Below, piece by piece: positions 15,681 through 24,262 of a DNA stretch of 64,000 nt. Source of the DNA: Rhodoblastus acidophilus (GTDB lineage Bacteria; Pseudomonadota; Alphaproteobacteria; Rhizobiales; Beijerinckiaceae); NCBI RefSeq assembly GCF_900187365.1, contig NZ_FYDG01000002.1, positions 124,001 to 188,000 on the forward strand. Reading direction: 5' to 3'. Every line of letters starts with the position of its first letter. The stretch's first letter is position 1. A program made the translations under genes and the position numbers. Under the pieces are notes generated by a model, which saw nothing but the letters and a program-made list of their open reading frames with translations, made no database searches and had not been told where the DNA came from.

Positions 15681-16979
15681 ATGACGGATCTCGCCCAAAT
15701 CGCCGCCGAGCGCGGCATCAAGTACTTTTTGATTTCCTACGTCGATCTGTTCGGTGTGCTGCGCGCCAAGCTGGCGCCGGCCTGCGCCATCGCGGGCATG
15801 CAGAAGAATGGCGCGGGTTTCGCCGGCTTCGCTTCGCATCTCGACCACACCCCCGCCCATTCCGACATGCTGGCCGTTCCCGATCCCGCCAGCCTCATTC
15901 AGTTGCCGTGGAAACCGGAGGTCGGCTGGCTCGCCGCCGATCTCTATTGCGATGGCGTCGAAGTGCAGGACTCCCCGCGCAGCGTGCTGAAGAAGCAGAT
16001 CGCCAAGGCCAAGGCGCTCGGCTACCAACTCAAGACCGGCGTGGAATGCGAATTCTTCCTGCTGACCAAGGACGGCAAGACCATCGCCGACCCCGCCGAC
16101 CTCTACCCCAAACCCTGCTACGATCAGCAAGCGCTGATGCGGCAATACGACCTGATCACCGGCATTTGCGACTCCATGCAAACGCTGGGCTGGAAGCCGT
16201 ATCAGAACGACCATGAGGACGCCAACGGCCAGTTCGAGCTGAACTGGGAATATGACGACGTGCTCGTCACCGCCGACCGCCACGCCTTCTTCAAATATAT
16301 GGTCAAAACCTATGCGGAAAACGCCGGGTTCCGCGCCACTTTCATGCCCAAGCCGTTCAACAATCTGACCGGCTCCGGCTGTCACATCCACGCCTCGCTG
16401 TGGAAGAACGGGGTCAATGTTTTCGAAGACCCGCGCGGCGAACTCGGCCTGTCGCCGCTCGCCTATAATTTCCTCGGCGGCGTCATCTATTCGGCGGCGC
16501 AGCTCTGCGCGCTGTTCAACCCCACGGTGAACAGTTTTAAGCGCATCAACGCGCCGCGCACCGCCTCCGGCGCGACCTGGTCGCCCAACACCATCACTTA
16601 CGGCGGCAACAACCGCACCCATATGGTGCGCATCCCCGAACCCAACCGCTTCGAGTTCCGCATCCTCGACGGCGCCACCAACCCCTATCTCGGCGCCGCC
16701 GCCGTGCTGATGGCCGGCCTCGACGGCATCGCCAACAAGCGCGATCCCGGCAAGCGGCTGGACATCGACATGTACGCCGAGGGCTACAAAATCAGCGACG
16801 CGCCAAGACTGCCGCTCAACCTGCTCGACGCGCTGCGCATGTTCGACAAGTCCGAGGTGGCGCGCGCCGGCTTCGGCGACCGCTTCGTCGATTCCTATGT
16901 GAAGCTCAAGATGGAATCCTGGAACGATTTCATGAGCCACGCCACCGAGTGGGAGCGTCTGCACACGCTCGACTGCTGA
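15681..16979 (+). CDS. gmaS: Gamma-glutamylmethylamide synthetase (GlnT/GmaS-type glutamine synthetase homolog)
   Basis: Glutamine-synthetase fold, 432 residues, of the GlnT/type III ammonia-ligase group that includes GmaS. Visible: the N-terminal beta-grasp region (ISYVDLFGVLRAKLAP), the catalytic-domain metal/glutamate site ECEFFLLTKDGK around residue 122, NDHEDANGQFELNW around 175, the ATP/histidine site GSGCHIHASLW near 230 and the late Arg-rich segment NRFEFRILDGATNPYLGAAA around 325. In the N-methylglutamate pathway it joins methylamine to glutamate with ATP. Separation from a true ammonia ligase rests on the adjacent mgs and mgd genes. It is transcribed divergently from mgsA and is followed 43 nt later by purU. 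Confidence 0.87.
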   Translation: MTDLAQIAAERGIKYFLISYVDLFGVLRAKLAPACAIAGMQKNGAGFAGFASHLDHTPAHSDMLAVPDPASLIQLPWKPEVGWLAADLYCDGVEVQDSPRSVLKKQIAKAKALGYQLKTGVECEFFLLTKDGKTIADPADLYPKPCYDQQALMRQYDLITGICDSMQTLGWKPYQNDHEDANGQFELNWEYDDVLVTADRHAFFKYMVKTYAENAGFRATFMPKPFNNLTGSGCHIHASLWKNGVNVFEDPRGELGLSPLAYNFLGGVIYSAAQLCALFNPTVNSFKRINAPRTASGATWSPNTITYGGNNRTHMVRIPEPNRFEFRILDGATNPYLGAAAVLMAGLDGIANKRDPGKRLDIDMYAEGYKISDAPRLPLNLLDALRMFDKSEVARAGFGDRFVDSYVKLKMESWNDFMSHATEWERLHTLDC

Positions 16980-17022
16980 ACCCGTTTTCCAAAACCTGCG
17001 CACGCCCCTCTGGAGTTCCGCG

Positions 17023-17889
17023 ATGGACCCCCAAACGAAAAACTATGTCCTGACCATTTCGTGTCAGGACGCCGTCGGCATTGTCGCGGCGGTCGCCGGC
17101 TTTCTGTCCGGACGCAATCTGTTCATTTCGGAATCCTCGCATTACGGCGATCCCGAGCACCACCGGTTCTTCATGCGGACGGTGTTTCAAGGCCCCGCCG
17201 ACGCCGCCGGACTGGCCGAATTGAAGAACGCCTTCGGCGCGGTGGTCGAGAAATTCGGCATGACCTGGCGCATCGACGACAGCGCCAAGAAATCGCGGGT
17301 GATGATCCTGGTGTCGAAATTCGACCATTGCCTCAACGATCTGCTCTACCGCTACCGGATCGGCGCGCTGCCGGTGGAGATTCCCGCCGTGGTTTCGAAT
17401 CATCCCGACCTGCAGCGCGTGGTGGAATGGCACGGCATCCCCTATTTCCACCTGCCGGTGACCAAAGAAACCAAGGCGGCGCAGGAAGCCAAGATTCTCG
17501 AAATGGTGGATCGCCTCAACATCGACCTCGTGGTGCTCGCCCGCTACATGCAGGTGCTGTCGGCGGACATGTGCAAGGCGCTGGCGTGGAAGACCATCAA
17601 CATCCACCACAGTTTTTTGCCGAGTTTTAAAGGCGCCAAGCCGTATCATCAGGCGCACGCGAGGGGCGTCAAGATCATCGGAGCGACGGCGCATTACGTG
17701 ACCAGCGACCTCGACGAGGGGCCGATCATCGAACAGGCGGTGGAGCGGATCGACCACAACCACACGGCCGAGGATTTCGTCGCCATCGGCCGCGACATCG
17801 AAAATCTCGTTCTGTCGCGCGCGGTGAAATTCCATGTCGAGCGGCGGGTGATTCCCAACGGCTCGAAAACCGTGGTGTTCCGGCAATAG
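17023..17889 (+). CDS. purU: Formyltetrahydrofolate deformylase
   Basis: Hydrolyses 10-formyl-H4folate to formate and H4folate. 288 residues: N-terminal ACT domain (YVLTISCQDAVGIVAAVAGFL, residues 6-26) and a C-terminal formyltransferase-like catalytic domain with LARYMQVLSADMC, NIHHSFLPSF and GATAHYVTSDLDEGPII, carrying the Asn/His/Asp catalytic set of this superfamily. A GGAG-like site lies before ATG at 17023. It follows gmaS by 43 nt in the same direction. Its place here makes sense: N-methylglutamate dehydrogenase loads C1 units onto H4folate, and PurU both recycles H4folate and releases formate for dissimilation. Metabolic coupling is inference. Confidence 0.95.
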   Translation: MDPQTKNYVLTISCQDAVGIVAAVAGFLSGRNLFISESSHYGDPEHHRFFMRTVFQGPADAAGLAELKNAFGAVVEKFGMTWRIDDSAKKSRVMILVSKFDHCLNDLLYRYRIGALPVEIPAVVSNHPDLQRVVEWHGIPYFHLPVTKETKAAQEAKILEMVDRLNIDLVVLARYMQVLSADMCKALAWKTINIHHSFLPSFKGAKPYHQAHARGVKIIGATAHYVTSDLDEGPIIEQAVERIDHNHTAEDFVAIGRDIENLVLSRAVKFHVERRVIPNGSKTVVFRQ

Positions 17890-17906
17890 CCGCCGCGCCG
17901 GACCGG

Positions 17907-18002
17907 CGCCGCCGCCAGCTCGGACTGAGCTTGGGCGGGCTGGCGCAGGCTGCGCACATCGCTGTCCCGGCGCTCCGCGATTACGAATCCGGGCGGTGGA
18001 AA
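17907..18002 (+). pseudogene. Possible remnant of an XRE-type helix-turn-helix
   Basis: Between purU and the convergent XRE-cupin gene the plus strand reads QLGLSLGGLAQAAHIAVPAL followed by RDYESGRW. The order LSL..LAQAA.I....LR.YESG closely mimics an XRE/Cro helix-turn-helix (helix 2, turn, recognition helix, then ESG). It has no start codon with a ribosome site and is not followed by a regulator, so it would be a decayed fragment. Chance coding is possible in 100 nt. Confidence 0.35.
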
Positions 18003-18003
18003 A

Positions 18004-18630
18004 CTAATTGTCGCCGGCGCGCGAATACACGATCACAGACAGCAGCCGGATCGGCAGCTTCGTCAGTTCTTCCGGCCCATGCGGCGCGTCGGCGTCGAAA
18101 AACAGGCTGTCGCCCGCGCGCATGTGGTAGAGCTTGTCGCCGTGGCGATAGGTGACCTCGCCTTCGACGATATAGATGAACTCCTGCCCGGCGTGCTGGA
18201 AGATCGGGAACACATCGGCGGTTTCGGTCAGCGTCACCAAATAAGGCTCCACCACCATCGACTTGCCGATGGAATGGCCGAGCAGGTGATATTGATGCCC
18301 GGCGCGGGTGCCGCGCCGCTCGATCGCCAGCCCCTGCCCCGCCTGCACGAAAGTGGCGTCGCGCTGTTCCTCGAACTTGCGGAAGAACGCCGTCACCGGC
18401 ACGTTCAAGGCCCGCGACATCGCCTGCAGCGTCGCCAGCGACGGCGAGGCGCCGCCGTTCTCCACCTTCGACAACATGCCCGCCGACAACCCGGCCTGCC
18501 GCGCCAGATCGGCCACGGTCATGCCCAGCTTGACGCGATATTCGCGCACCTGCCGGCCGATGGCGACTTCAAGCTGGTTCTCCTTCGCGCCGGACGTCGA
18601 ATGGGGGTCCTGGTCCTTGTTCGCCTTCAT
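18004..18630 (-). CDS. XRE-family transcriptional regulator with C-terminal cupin sensor domain
   Basis: 208 residues. The HTH is at about residues 22-80 (VREYRVKLGMTVADLARQAG, LSAGMLSKVENGGASPSLAT) and a cupin_2 domain at about 125-205 (GQEFIYIVEGEVTYRHGDKL, GDSLFFDADAPHGPEEL). Such proteins usually sense a small amine, amino acid or acid. The start MKANKDQ at 18630 is preferred because TATAAT lies at 18658-18653 (minus), putting transcription start near 18646; ATG codons at 18654 and 18690 would fall in or before the promoter. The protein sits between the gmaS-purU genes and mgdABCD. TGTTTC/GAAACA repeats at its promoter and in the mgs/gmaS region suggest autoregulation and control of the pathway (inference). 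Confidence 0.88.
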   Translation of the reverse strand: MKANKDQDPHSTSGAKENQLEVAIGRQVREYRVKLGMTVADLARQAGLSAGMLSKVENGGASPSLATLQAMSRALNVPVTAFFRKFEEQRDATFVQAGQGLAIERRGTRAGHQYHLLGHSIGKSMVVEPYLVTLTETADVFPIFQHAGQEFIYIVEGEVTYRHGDKLYHMRAGDSLFFDADAPHGPEELTKLPIRLLSVIVYSRAGDN

Positions 18631-18644
18631 CGCATCGCCTTGCT

Positions 18645-18688
18645 TTTGTTTCATTATAGGAAACATGCGCCGGCCGGCGCAATGTTTC
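18645..18688 (-). promoter_or_regulatory. Promoter and candidate operator of the XRE-cupin gene
   Basis: Minus-strand -10 TATAAT (18658-18653), with TTGCGC 18 nt upstream as a weak -35. Overlapping it are TGTTTC (18647-18652), GAAACA (18660-18665) forming TGTTTC-N7-GAAACA, a perfect 16-bp palindrome TGCGCCGGCCGGCGCA (18666-18681), and another TGTTTC (18683-18688). Dense dyads over the core promoter fit autoregulation. Confidence 0.6.
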
Positions 18689-18703
18689 ATTGCGCCGCCG
18701 CAA

Positions 18704-19672
18704 TCAGGACCGGCGCCGTTCGTCCGAGGGCGCGCAGCCGAAGCGGGCCTTGTAACGCTTGGAAAAATGCCCGCTGGCGGCGAAGCCGCAGGCCAGCGCG
18801 ACCTCGACCACCGGCAGGCTGGTCTGCCGCAGCAGGTTTCGCGCGCGATCGAGGCGAAGCCCGAGATAATGGGCGGCGAGCGTTTCGCCGAGATGATCGG
18901 CGAACAGCCGCTCCAACTGGCGCAGCGAGACGCCGGCCGCCCGCGCCAGCGCGCCGCGCGCCAGCGGGCGCTCGATCCGCTCCTCCATCAGCGCCAGCGC
19001 CTTCAAAACCTTGGAATTGGCGACGCGGGTGCGCTCGCGCAGCGAAACCCGCTGCGGCTGCTCGCCCGAGCGCGACTGCGTGCGCAAATACCATTCGCCC
19101 ACGGCCATGGCGAGCCGCGCGCCATGGCGCCGCCCGATCAGGTCGACCATCATGTCGAAAGCGGCGAGCCCGCCCGCGCAGGTGGCGAGGCCTCCGCCGC
19201 CGCCGGAGCGGTCGCCGTCGAACACATAGAGCGTGCGCTCCAGCAGCAGGTCGGGAAATTCCTCCAGCAGCGCCGGAATATGCTCCCAATGAATGGTGCA
19301 GCGCCGCCGCCGCAACAGGCCCGCGCGCGCCAGGATGAAGGCGCCGCCGGACATGCCGCCGATCTCGACGCCCGCAGCCGCCAGCGCCCGCAGCCGCGCG
19401 AAGGTCGGCTTGTGATCGAAGCCGGCGGGATTGCCGCCGGCGCAAACGAACAGGGCGTCGAGATCCTGCGCCGATTCCAGCGGGAGGTCGGGAACAATCT
19501 CCAGCCCGACCGACGCGCGCGCCGGCGCGCCGTCCACGGTGAGATGCGACCATTGGTAGATCGCCTCGCCCGCCAGCACATTGGCGGCGCGCAGCGGCTC
19601 TATGGCTGAGGCGTAAGACATCAGCGGGAAATCCGGCAGCAGCAGAAAGCCGATGCGCCGCGCATTTTCCAA
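18704..19672 (-). CDS. GlxA-family AraC-type transcriptional regulator
   Basis: About 322 residues: an N-terminal DJ-1/PfpI-like amidase-type domain (RRIGFLLLPDFPLMSYASAI, LFVCAGGNPAGFDHKP, IGGMSGGAFILARAGLL) and a C-terminal AraC double HTH (LARAAGVSLRQLERLFADHL, then VALACGFAASGHFSKRYKARFG). This is the GlxA type first named beside glxBCD and glnT in rhizobia, and here again it adjoins their homologs. A TTG start at 19672 is chosen because the open extension to 19729 runs over the 21-bp-spaced direct repeats upstream; that longer start cannot be excluded. It is divergent from mgdA and is a probable activator of it. Confidence 0.85.
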   Translation of the reverse strand: MENARRIGFLLLPDFPLMSYASAIEPLRAANVLAGEAIYQWSHLTVDGAPARASVGLEIVPDLPLESAQDLDALFVCAGGNPAGFDHKPTFARLRALAAAGVEIGGMSGGAFILARAGLLRRRRCTIHWEHIPALLEEFPDLLLERTLYVFDGDRSGGGGGLATCAGGLAAFDMMVDLIGRRHGARLAMAVGEWYLRTQSRSGEQPQRVSLRERTRVANSKVLKALALMEERIERPLARGALARAAGVSLRQLERLFADHLGETLAAHYLGLRLDRARNLLRQTSLPVVEVALACGFAASGHFSKRYKARFGCAPSDERRRS

Positions 19673-19685
19673 ACTGCCGCCCCCT

Positions 19686-19717
19686 GTCGCAAACAGACCA
19701 AGATTAGTCGCAAACAG
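19686..19717 (+). promoter_or_regulatory. AraC-type direct-repeat operator before mgdA
   Basis: The 11-mer GTCGCAAACAG occurs twice, at 19686-19696 and 19707-19717, exactly 21 bp apart (two helical turns on one face of DNA), in the gap between the GlxA-type regulator and mgdA. Spacing and same-direction layout match AraC-family half-sites just upstream of a -35 region; transcription would begin near 19750. Confidence 0.6.
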
Positions 19718-19782
19718 CCATGAAAGCAAAGCCGCCGGCGCCCATGATGTCGCTATGGCCGCGCGCCGCTTTGGACACTTCG

Positions 19783-21036
19783 ATGCGCTATTCGCTGTTC
19801 AACGTAATCGTCAACGGACTGACGAAGAACCTTTTCGCCGAGCGCGCCTGGCGCGATCCCGACCCCCGCCCCGCCTATGACGTGCTGGTGATCGGCGGCG
19901 GCGGCCACGGCCTCGCCACCGCCTATTATCTCGCGAAAAACCACGGGATCGCCAATGTCGCGGTGCTGGAAAAAGGCTGGATCGGCTCCGGCAACGCCGG
20001 CCGCAACACCACGATTTTCCGCTCCAACTACCTGCTGCCCGGCAATGAGCCGTTCTACGAACATTCGCTCAAACTGTGGGAGGGCCTGGAGCAGGAGCTG
20101 AACTACAATGTGATGGCGAGCCAGCGCGGCATCGTCAATCTCATCCATTCCGACGCCCAGCGCGACGCCTATGTGCGGCGCGGCAACGCCATGCGCCTCG
20201 CCGGCGCCGATTCCGAATTGCTCGACGCGGCGCAGGTGCGCAAGCTGCTGCCCTTCCTCAATTATGACGACGCCCGCTTCCCGATCAAGGGCGGCCTGCT
20301 GCAGGCCCGCGCCGGCACCGCCCGCCACGACGCCGTGGTCTGGGGTTACGCGAGAGGCGCCGACAAGCTCGGCGTCGATATTCTGCAAAACTGCGAGGTC
20401 ACAGGCTTTTTGCGCGGCGCCGATGGCGCGGTGACCGGCGTCGAAACCGTGCGCGGCCCGATCCGGGCGAAGAAGGTGGCGCTGGCCGTCGCCGGCTCCT
20501 CCTCGCGCCTCGCGAGCAAACTAGACCTGCGCCTGCCGATCGAAAGCTTCGTGCTGCAAGCCTTCGTCTCCGAGGCGATCAAGCCGCTGATTCCCGGCGT
20601 CTTCACCTTCGGCGCCGGCCATTTCTACATTTCGCAGTCCGACAAGGGCGGCCTGGTGTTCGGCGGCGACCTCGATGGCTACAATTCCTACGCCCAGCGC
20701 GGCAATCTGCCGGTGATCGAGGACGTGATGGAAGGCGGCATGGCGCTGCTGCCGTTGCTCGGCCGGCTGCGCCTGCTGCGGCAATGGGCCGGCCTGTGCG
20801 ACATGAGCATGGATGGCAGCCCGATCATCGACATCGGTCCCCTCCCCGGCCTCTACCTCAACGCCGGCTGGAATTATGGCGGGTTCAAGGCCACGCCGGC
20901 CTCGGGCTGGTGCTTCGCCCACACCATCGCCAGGGACGAGCCGCACCCGCTCACCGCCGCCATGCGTCTCGACCGTTTCCGCACCGGCCACGTCATCGAC
21001 GAAAAGGGAGTCGGCGCCCAGCCGAACTTGCACTGA
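19783..21036 (+). CDS. mgdA: N-methylglutamate dehydrogenase subunit A (SoxB-like FAD oxidoreductase)
   Basis: Homolog of sarcosine oxidase beta (SoxB), 417 residues from MRYSLFNVIV. N-terminal FAD motif VLVIGGGGHGLATAYYLA, followed by EKGWIGSGNAGRNTTIFRSN, where the flavin attaches in SoxB relatives, and a C-terminal substrate region ending GWNYGGFKATPASGW. The start at 19783 is chosen to agree with the family N-terminus and the candidate operator position; ATG at 19720 would add 21 atypical residues and sits only 3 nt after the repeat. First gene of four overlapping genes. In methylotrophs this set oxidises N-methylglutamate to glutamate and passes the methyl group to H4folate. Naming as Mgd rather than Sox is from gmaS/mgs context. 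Confidence 0.88.
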   Translation: MRYSLFNVIVNGLTKNLFAERAWRDPDPRPAYDVLVIGGGGHGLATAYYLAKNHGIANVAVLEKGWIGSGNAGRNTTIFRSNYLLPGNEPFYEHSLKLWEGLEQELNYNVMASQRGIVNLIHSDAQRDAYVRRGNAMRLAGADSELLDAAQVRKLLPFLNYDDARFPIKGGLLQARAGTARHDAVVWGYARGADKLGVDILQNCEVTGFLRGADGAVTGVETVRGPIRAKKVALAVAGSSSRLASKLDLRLPIESFVLQAFVSEAIKPLIPGVFTFGAGHFYISQSDKGGLVFGGDLDGYNSYAQRGNLPVIEDVMEGGMALLPLLGRLRLLRQWAGLCDMSMDGSPIIDIGPLPGLYLNAGWNYGGFKATPASGWCFAHTIARDEPHPLTAAMRLDRFRTGHVIDEKGVGAQPNLH

Positions 21037-21305
21037 TGCTGATCCCCTGCCCCTATTGCGGCGTCCGCGACGCCCAGGAGTTTTCGTACCGCGGCGACGC
21101 TATGCCGGTCCGCCCCGATCCGGCGGCGCCCGACGCCGAGGAAAAATTCCACGATTACGTCTATCTGCGCGACAACCCCGCCGGCGCGTTCAAGGAGATC
21201 TGGCATCACAGCGCCGGCTGCCGCCGCTGGGTCGAGGTCGAGCGCGACACGCTGACCCACGAGATCAAAGCCACGCGCTTCTCCGCTGAAGGGAGGCGCG
21301 CATGA
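21036..21305 (+). CDS. mgdB: N-methylglutamate dehydrogenase subunit B (SoxD-like zinc subunit)
   Basis: 89 residues, homolog of sarcosine oxidase delta. It begins MLIPCPYCGVRDAQEF, with the CPYCG zinc ligands, and contains DYVYLRDNPAGAFKEIWHH and GCRRWVEVERDTLTHEI, which supply the remaining conserved His/Cys. The ATG overlaps the mgdA stop by one base (TGATG) and its stop overlaps the mgdC start (ATGA), so the three are translationally coupled. The family role is structural, holding alpha and beta together with a bound zinc. Confidence 0.9.
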   Translation: MLIPCPYCGVRDAQEFSYRGDAMPVRPDPAAPDAEEKFHDYVYLRDNPAGAFKEIWHHSAGCRRWVEVERDTLTHEIKATRFSAEGRRA

Positions 21306-24262
21306 GCCGGCTCGACAAAGGCGGCCTGATCGACCGCGCGCAAACCCGCCGCTTCACCTTCGACGGCGAATATTTCGAGGGTTTTCAGGGCGACACCCTC
21401 GCCTCGGCCCTGCTCGCCAATAACGTGAAGCTGGTCGGCCGCTCGTTCAAATACCACCGCCCGCGCGGCATTGTCGGCGGCGCGACCGAGGAGCCGAACG
21501 GCCTGGTCGAACTGCGCTCCGGCGCCCGCCGCGAGCCCAACACCCGCATGACCACCACCGAGCTTTACGACGGCCTGGAGGCGTTCAGCCAGAACCGCTG
21601 GCCCTCGCTCGATTTCGACGTGCTCGCGATCAACGGCCTGCTGTCGCCGTTCTTCGGCGCGGCTTTCTACTATAAAACCTTCATGTGGCCGAAGGCCGCC
21701 TGGGAAAAGTTTTATGAGCCGGCGATCCGACGCGCCGCCGGCCTGGGACGCGCCGCGCTGGAGGCCGACCCCGACGCCTACGAAAAGAGCAACGCGTTTT
21801 GCGACGTGCTGGTGATCGGCTCCGGCCCAGCCGGCCTGAGCGCCGCGCTGGCGGCGGGCCGCTCCGGCGCCAGGGTGATCCTCGCCGAGGAGGATTTTGA
21901 ATTCGGCGGCCGCCTGCTCAGCGAACGCACGCCCATCAACGACGCGGCGCCGACCGAGTTCGTGGCAAAGACCCTCGCCGAATTGCGCGCCCTGCCCAAC
22001 GTCCGGCTGATGCGGCGCACCTCCGTCGTCGCGATCTACGACGATTGCTATGCGGCGGTGGAGCGCGTCGGCGACCACCTCCGCACGCCGGAAAAATACA
22101 AGCCGCGCCAAATCCTCTGGCGCATCGCCGCCAAGCGCGCGGTGCTGGCGGCGGGCGCGCTCGACCGCCCCATCGTGTTCGGCGGCAACGACCGCCCCGG
22201 CGTGATGCTGGCCGCGCCGGTGCAAAGCTACGTCAACCGCTTCGCCGTCGCGCCGGCGCAACGCATGGCTGTGTTCGCCAACAATGACGCGGCCTGGACC
22301 ACCGCCTTCGACGCCCACGATTCCGGCGCCGAAATCGCCATGCTAATCGACACGCGCGACGCCGTGGCGCCGGCGCTGGCCGAGGCCGCGCAGAAGCGAA
22401 ACCTGCGCGTCATCCTTGGCGGCGAGGTGTTCGCCACCAAGGGCAAATGCCTTGAGAGCATCGAGATCCGCGCCAACGGTCACACGGAGCGCCTCGCGGT
22501 GGACGGCCTCGCCATGTCCAGCGGCTTCTCGCCCAATGTCGCGCTCACCTGCCACCACGGCGGCAAGCCGGTCTGGGACGAGAGCCTCGCCGCCTTCGTG
22601 CCCGGAAAATGCCCGCCGGGCCTGCATGTCGCCGGCGCCGCCGCCGGCGCCTACGCCCTGTCGGACTGCCTCGCCCAAGGCGCGGCCAAGGGCGCGCTGG
22701 CGGCGACCGAAGCGGGTTTCCAGGCGACCGCGCCGGACACGCCCAAAACCCACGACACGCCGCGGGCGCTCAAAACCTTCTGGCATGTCGAGGCGTCAAA
22801 AGGCATGGCGTTTGTCGATTTCCAAAACGACGTCTGCGCCAAGGACATCGTCCTCGCCCACCAGGAAGGTTTTGTTTCGGTCGAGCATCTCAAGCGTTAC
22901 ACCACGATGGGCATGGCGACGGACCAGGGCAAGCTGTCCAACGTCCCCGGCCTCGCCATCATGGCGAAACAACGCGGCAAGACCATTGCGGAGACGGGAA
23001 CCACCATGTTCCGGCCGCCATGGTCGCCGGTGACGCTCGGCGCCTTCGCCGGTCATCATCGCGGCAAGGATTTTCGTCCCGCGCGGCTGACGCCGACCCA
23101 CGCGCTGGCGGAAGAACTGGGCGCGGTCTTCACCGAAGCCGGCCCGTGGCTGCGCGCCGCCTATTTCCCGCGCCAGGGCGAGACCGACTGGAAGCAATCG
23201 GTGGACCGCGAGGTCCGCGCCGTGCGCGAAAATGTCGGCGTGATCGACGTCTCGACCTTCGGCAAGATTGAGTTGCAAGGCCCCGACGTCGGCAAGTTTC
23301 TGGATCGCATTTACATCAACACATTCTCGACGCTGCCGGTCGGCAAGGCGCGCTATGGCGTGATGCTGCGCGAGGACGGCTTTGTCATGGACGACGGCAC
23401 GACCGCGCGTCTCAGCGAAGACCGCTGGATCATGACCACCACCACGGCCAACGCCGCCAAGGTGAGCCAGCACCTCGACTTCTGCCTGCAAGTGTTGTGG
23501 CCCGATCTCGACGTGCGCGCGGTTTCGGTCAGCGAGCAATGGGGTCAGATCGCCGTCGCCGGCCCGCGTTCGCGCGGCCTGATCGCGCAAATCGTCGATG
23601 ACCCCGCCGCGATCAGCAATGACAGCCTGCCCTATATGGGCGCGGTCGAAACCAGCGTGCTCGGCGGCGTCAAGGCGCGAATCTTCCGGCTGTCCTTCTC
23701 CGGCGAACTCGGTTTTGAAATCGCTGTCCCCGCCCATGAAGCGGAGCAACTCGCGCGAAAATTGCTCGAAACCGGCGCCGAATGGGACGTCACTTTCTAT
23801 GGCCTCGAAGCGCTGGCTGTCATGCGCATCGAAAAGGGCCATGTCTCCGGCCCCGAACTCAACGGCCAGACCAGCGCGGCGGATTTGGGTTTCGGCCGTA
23901 TGGCCTCGACCAAGAAGGACTATATCGGCGCGGTGATGGCGCGCCGCCCCGCGCTGACCGACCCGGAACGCATGGGTTTCGTCGGCTTCAAGCCGGTGAA
24001 CCCGAAAGAGGTTTTGCGCGCCGGCGCGCATGTGCTGGCCCAGGGCGCGGCGGCGACCACCGCCAACGACCTCGGCTATCTCACCAGCGCCACGGTTTCG
24101 CCCACGCTCGGCGGCGCCATCGCGCTCGGCTTCATCAAGGGGGGCGCCGCCCGAATCGGCGAGATCGTCCGCGCCTGGGACGGCGTGCGCGGAACGGATA
24201 TTCCGGTCGAAATCTGCGCCCCCGCCTTCTACGACCCCAAGGGAGAGCGTCTCCATGGCTGA
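21302..24262 (+). CDS. mgdC: N-methylglutamate dehydrogenase subunit C (SoxA-like, folate-dependent)
   Basis: 986 residues, homolog of sarcosine oxidase alpha. Order: an N-terminal ferredoxin-like part (GFQGDTLASALLANNVKL, about 30-60), an NAD/FAD Rossmann region with DVLVIGSGPAGLSAALAAG at about 169 and a second dinucleotide site, and a C-terminal GcvT-type folate-binding domain from about residue 590 (GKIELQGPDVGKFLDRIY, FGRMASTKKDYIGAVMARRP, MGFVGFKP). The last domain accepts the methyl-derived C1 unit on H4folate, giving 5,10-methylene-H4folate. Length and domain order are complete. It overlaps mgdB by 4 nt and mgdD by 8 nt. Confidence 0.9.
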   Translation: MSRLDKGGLIDRAQTRRFTFDGEYFEGFQGDTLASALLANNVKLVGRSFKYHRPRGIVGGATEEPNGLVELRSGARREPNTRMTTTELYDGLEAFSQNRWPSLDFDVLAINGLLSPFFGAAFYYKTFMWPKAAWEKFYEPAIRRAAGLGRAALEADPDAYEKSNAFCDVLVIGSGPAGLSAALAAGRSGARVILAEEDFEFGGRLLSERTPINDAAPTEFVAKTLAELRALPNVRLMRRTSVVAIYDDCYAAVERVGDHLRTPEKYKPRQILWRIAAKRAVLAAGALDRPIVFGGNDRPGVMLAAPVQSYVNRFAVAPAQRMAVFANNDAAWTTAFDAHDSGAEIAMLIDTRDAVAPALAEAAQKRNLRVILGGEVFATKGKCLESIEIRANGHTERLAVDGLAMSSGFSPNVALTCHHGGKPVWDESLAAFVPGKCPPGLHVAGAAAGAYALSDCLAQGAAKGALAATEAGFQATAPDTPKTHDTPRALKTFWHVEASKGMAFVDFQNDVCAKDIVLAHQEGFVSVEHLKRYTTMGMATDQGKLSNVPGLAIMAKQRGKTIAETGTTMFRPPWSPVTLGAFAGHHRGKDFRPARLTPTHALAEELGAVFTEAGPWLRAAYFPRQGETDWKQSVDREVRAVRENVGVIDVSTFGKIELQGPDVGKFLDRIYINTFSTLPVGKARYGVMLREDGFVMDDGTTARLSEDRWIMTTTTANAAKVSQHLDFCLQVLWPDLDVRAVSVSEQWGQIAVAGPRSRGLIAQIVDDPAAISNDSLPYMGAVETSVLGGVKARIFRLSFSGELGFEIAVPAHEAEQLARKLLETGAEWDVTFYGLEALAVMRIEKGHVSGPELNGQTSAADLGFGRMASTKKDYIGAVMARRPALTDPERMGFVGFKPVNPKEVLRAGAHVLAQGAAATTANDLGYLTSATVSPTLGGAIALGFIKGGAARIGEIVRAWDGVRGTDIPVEICAPAFYDPKGERLHG

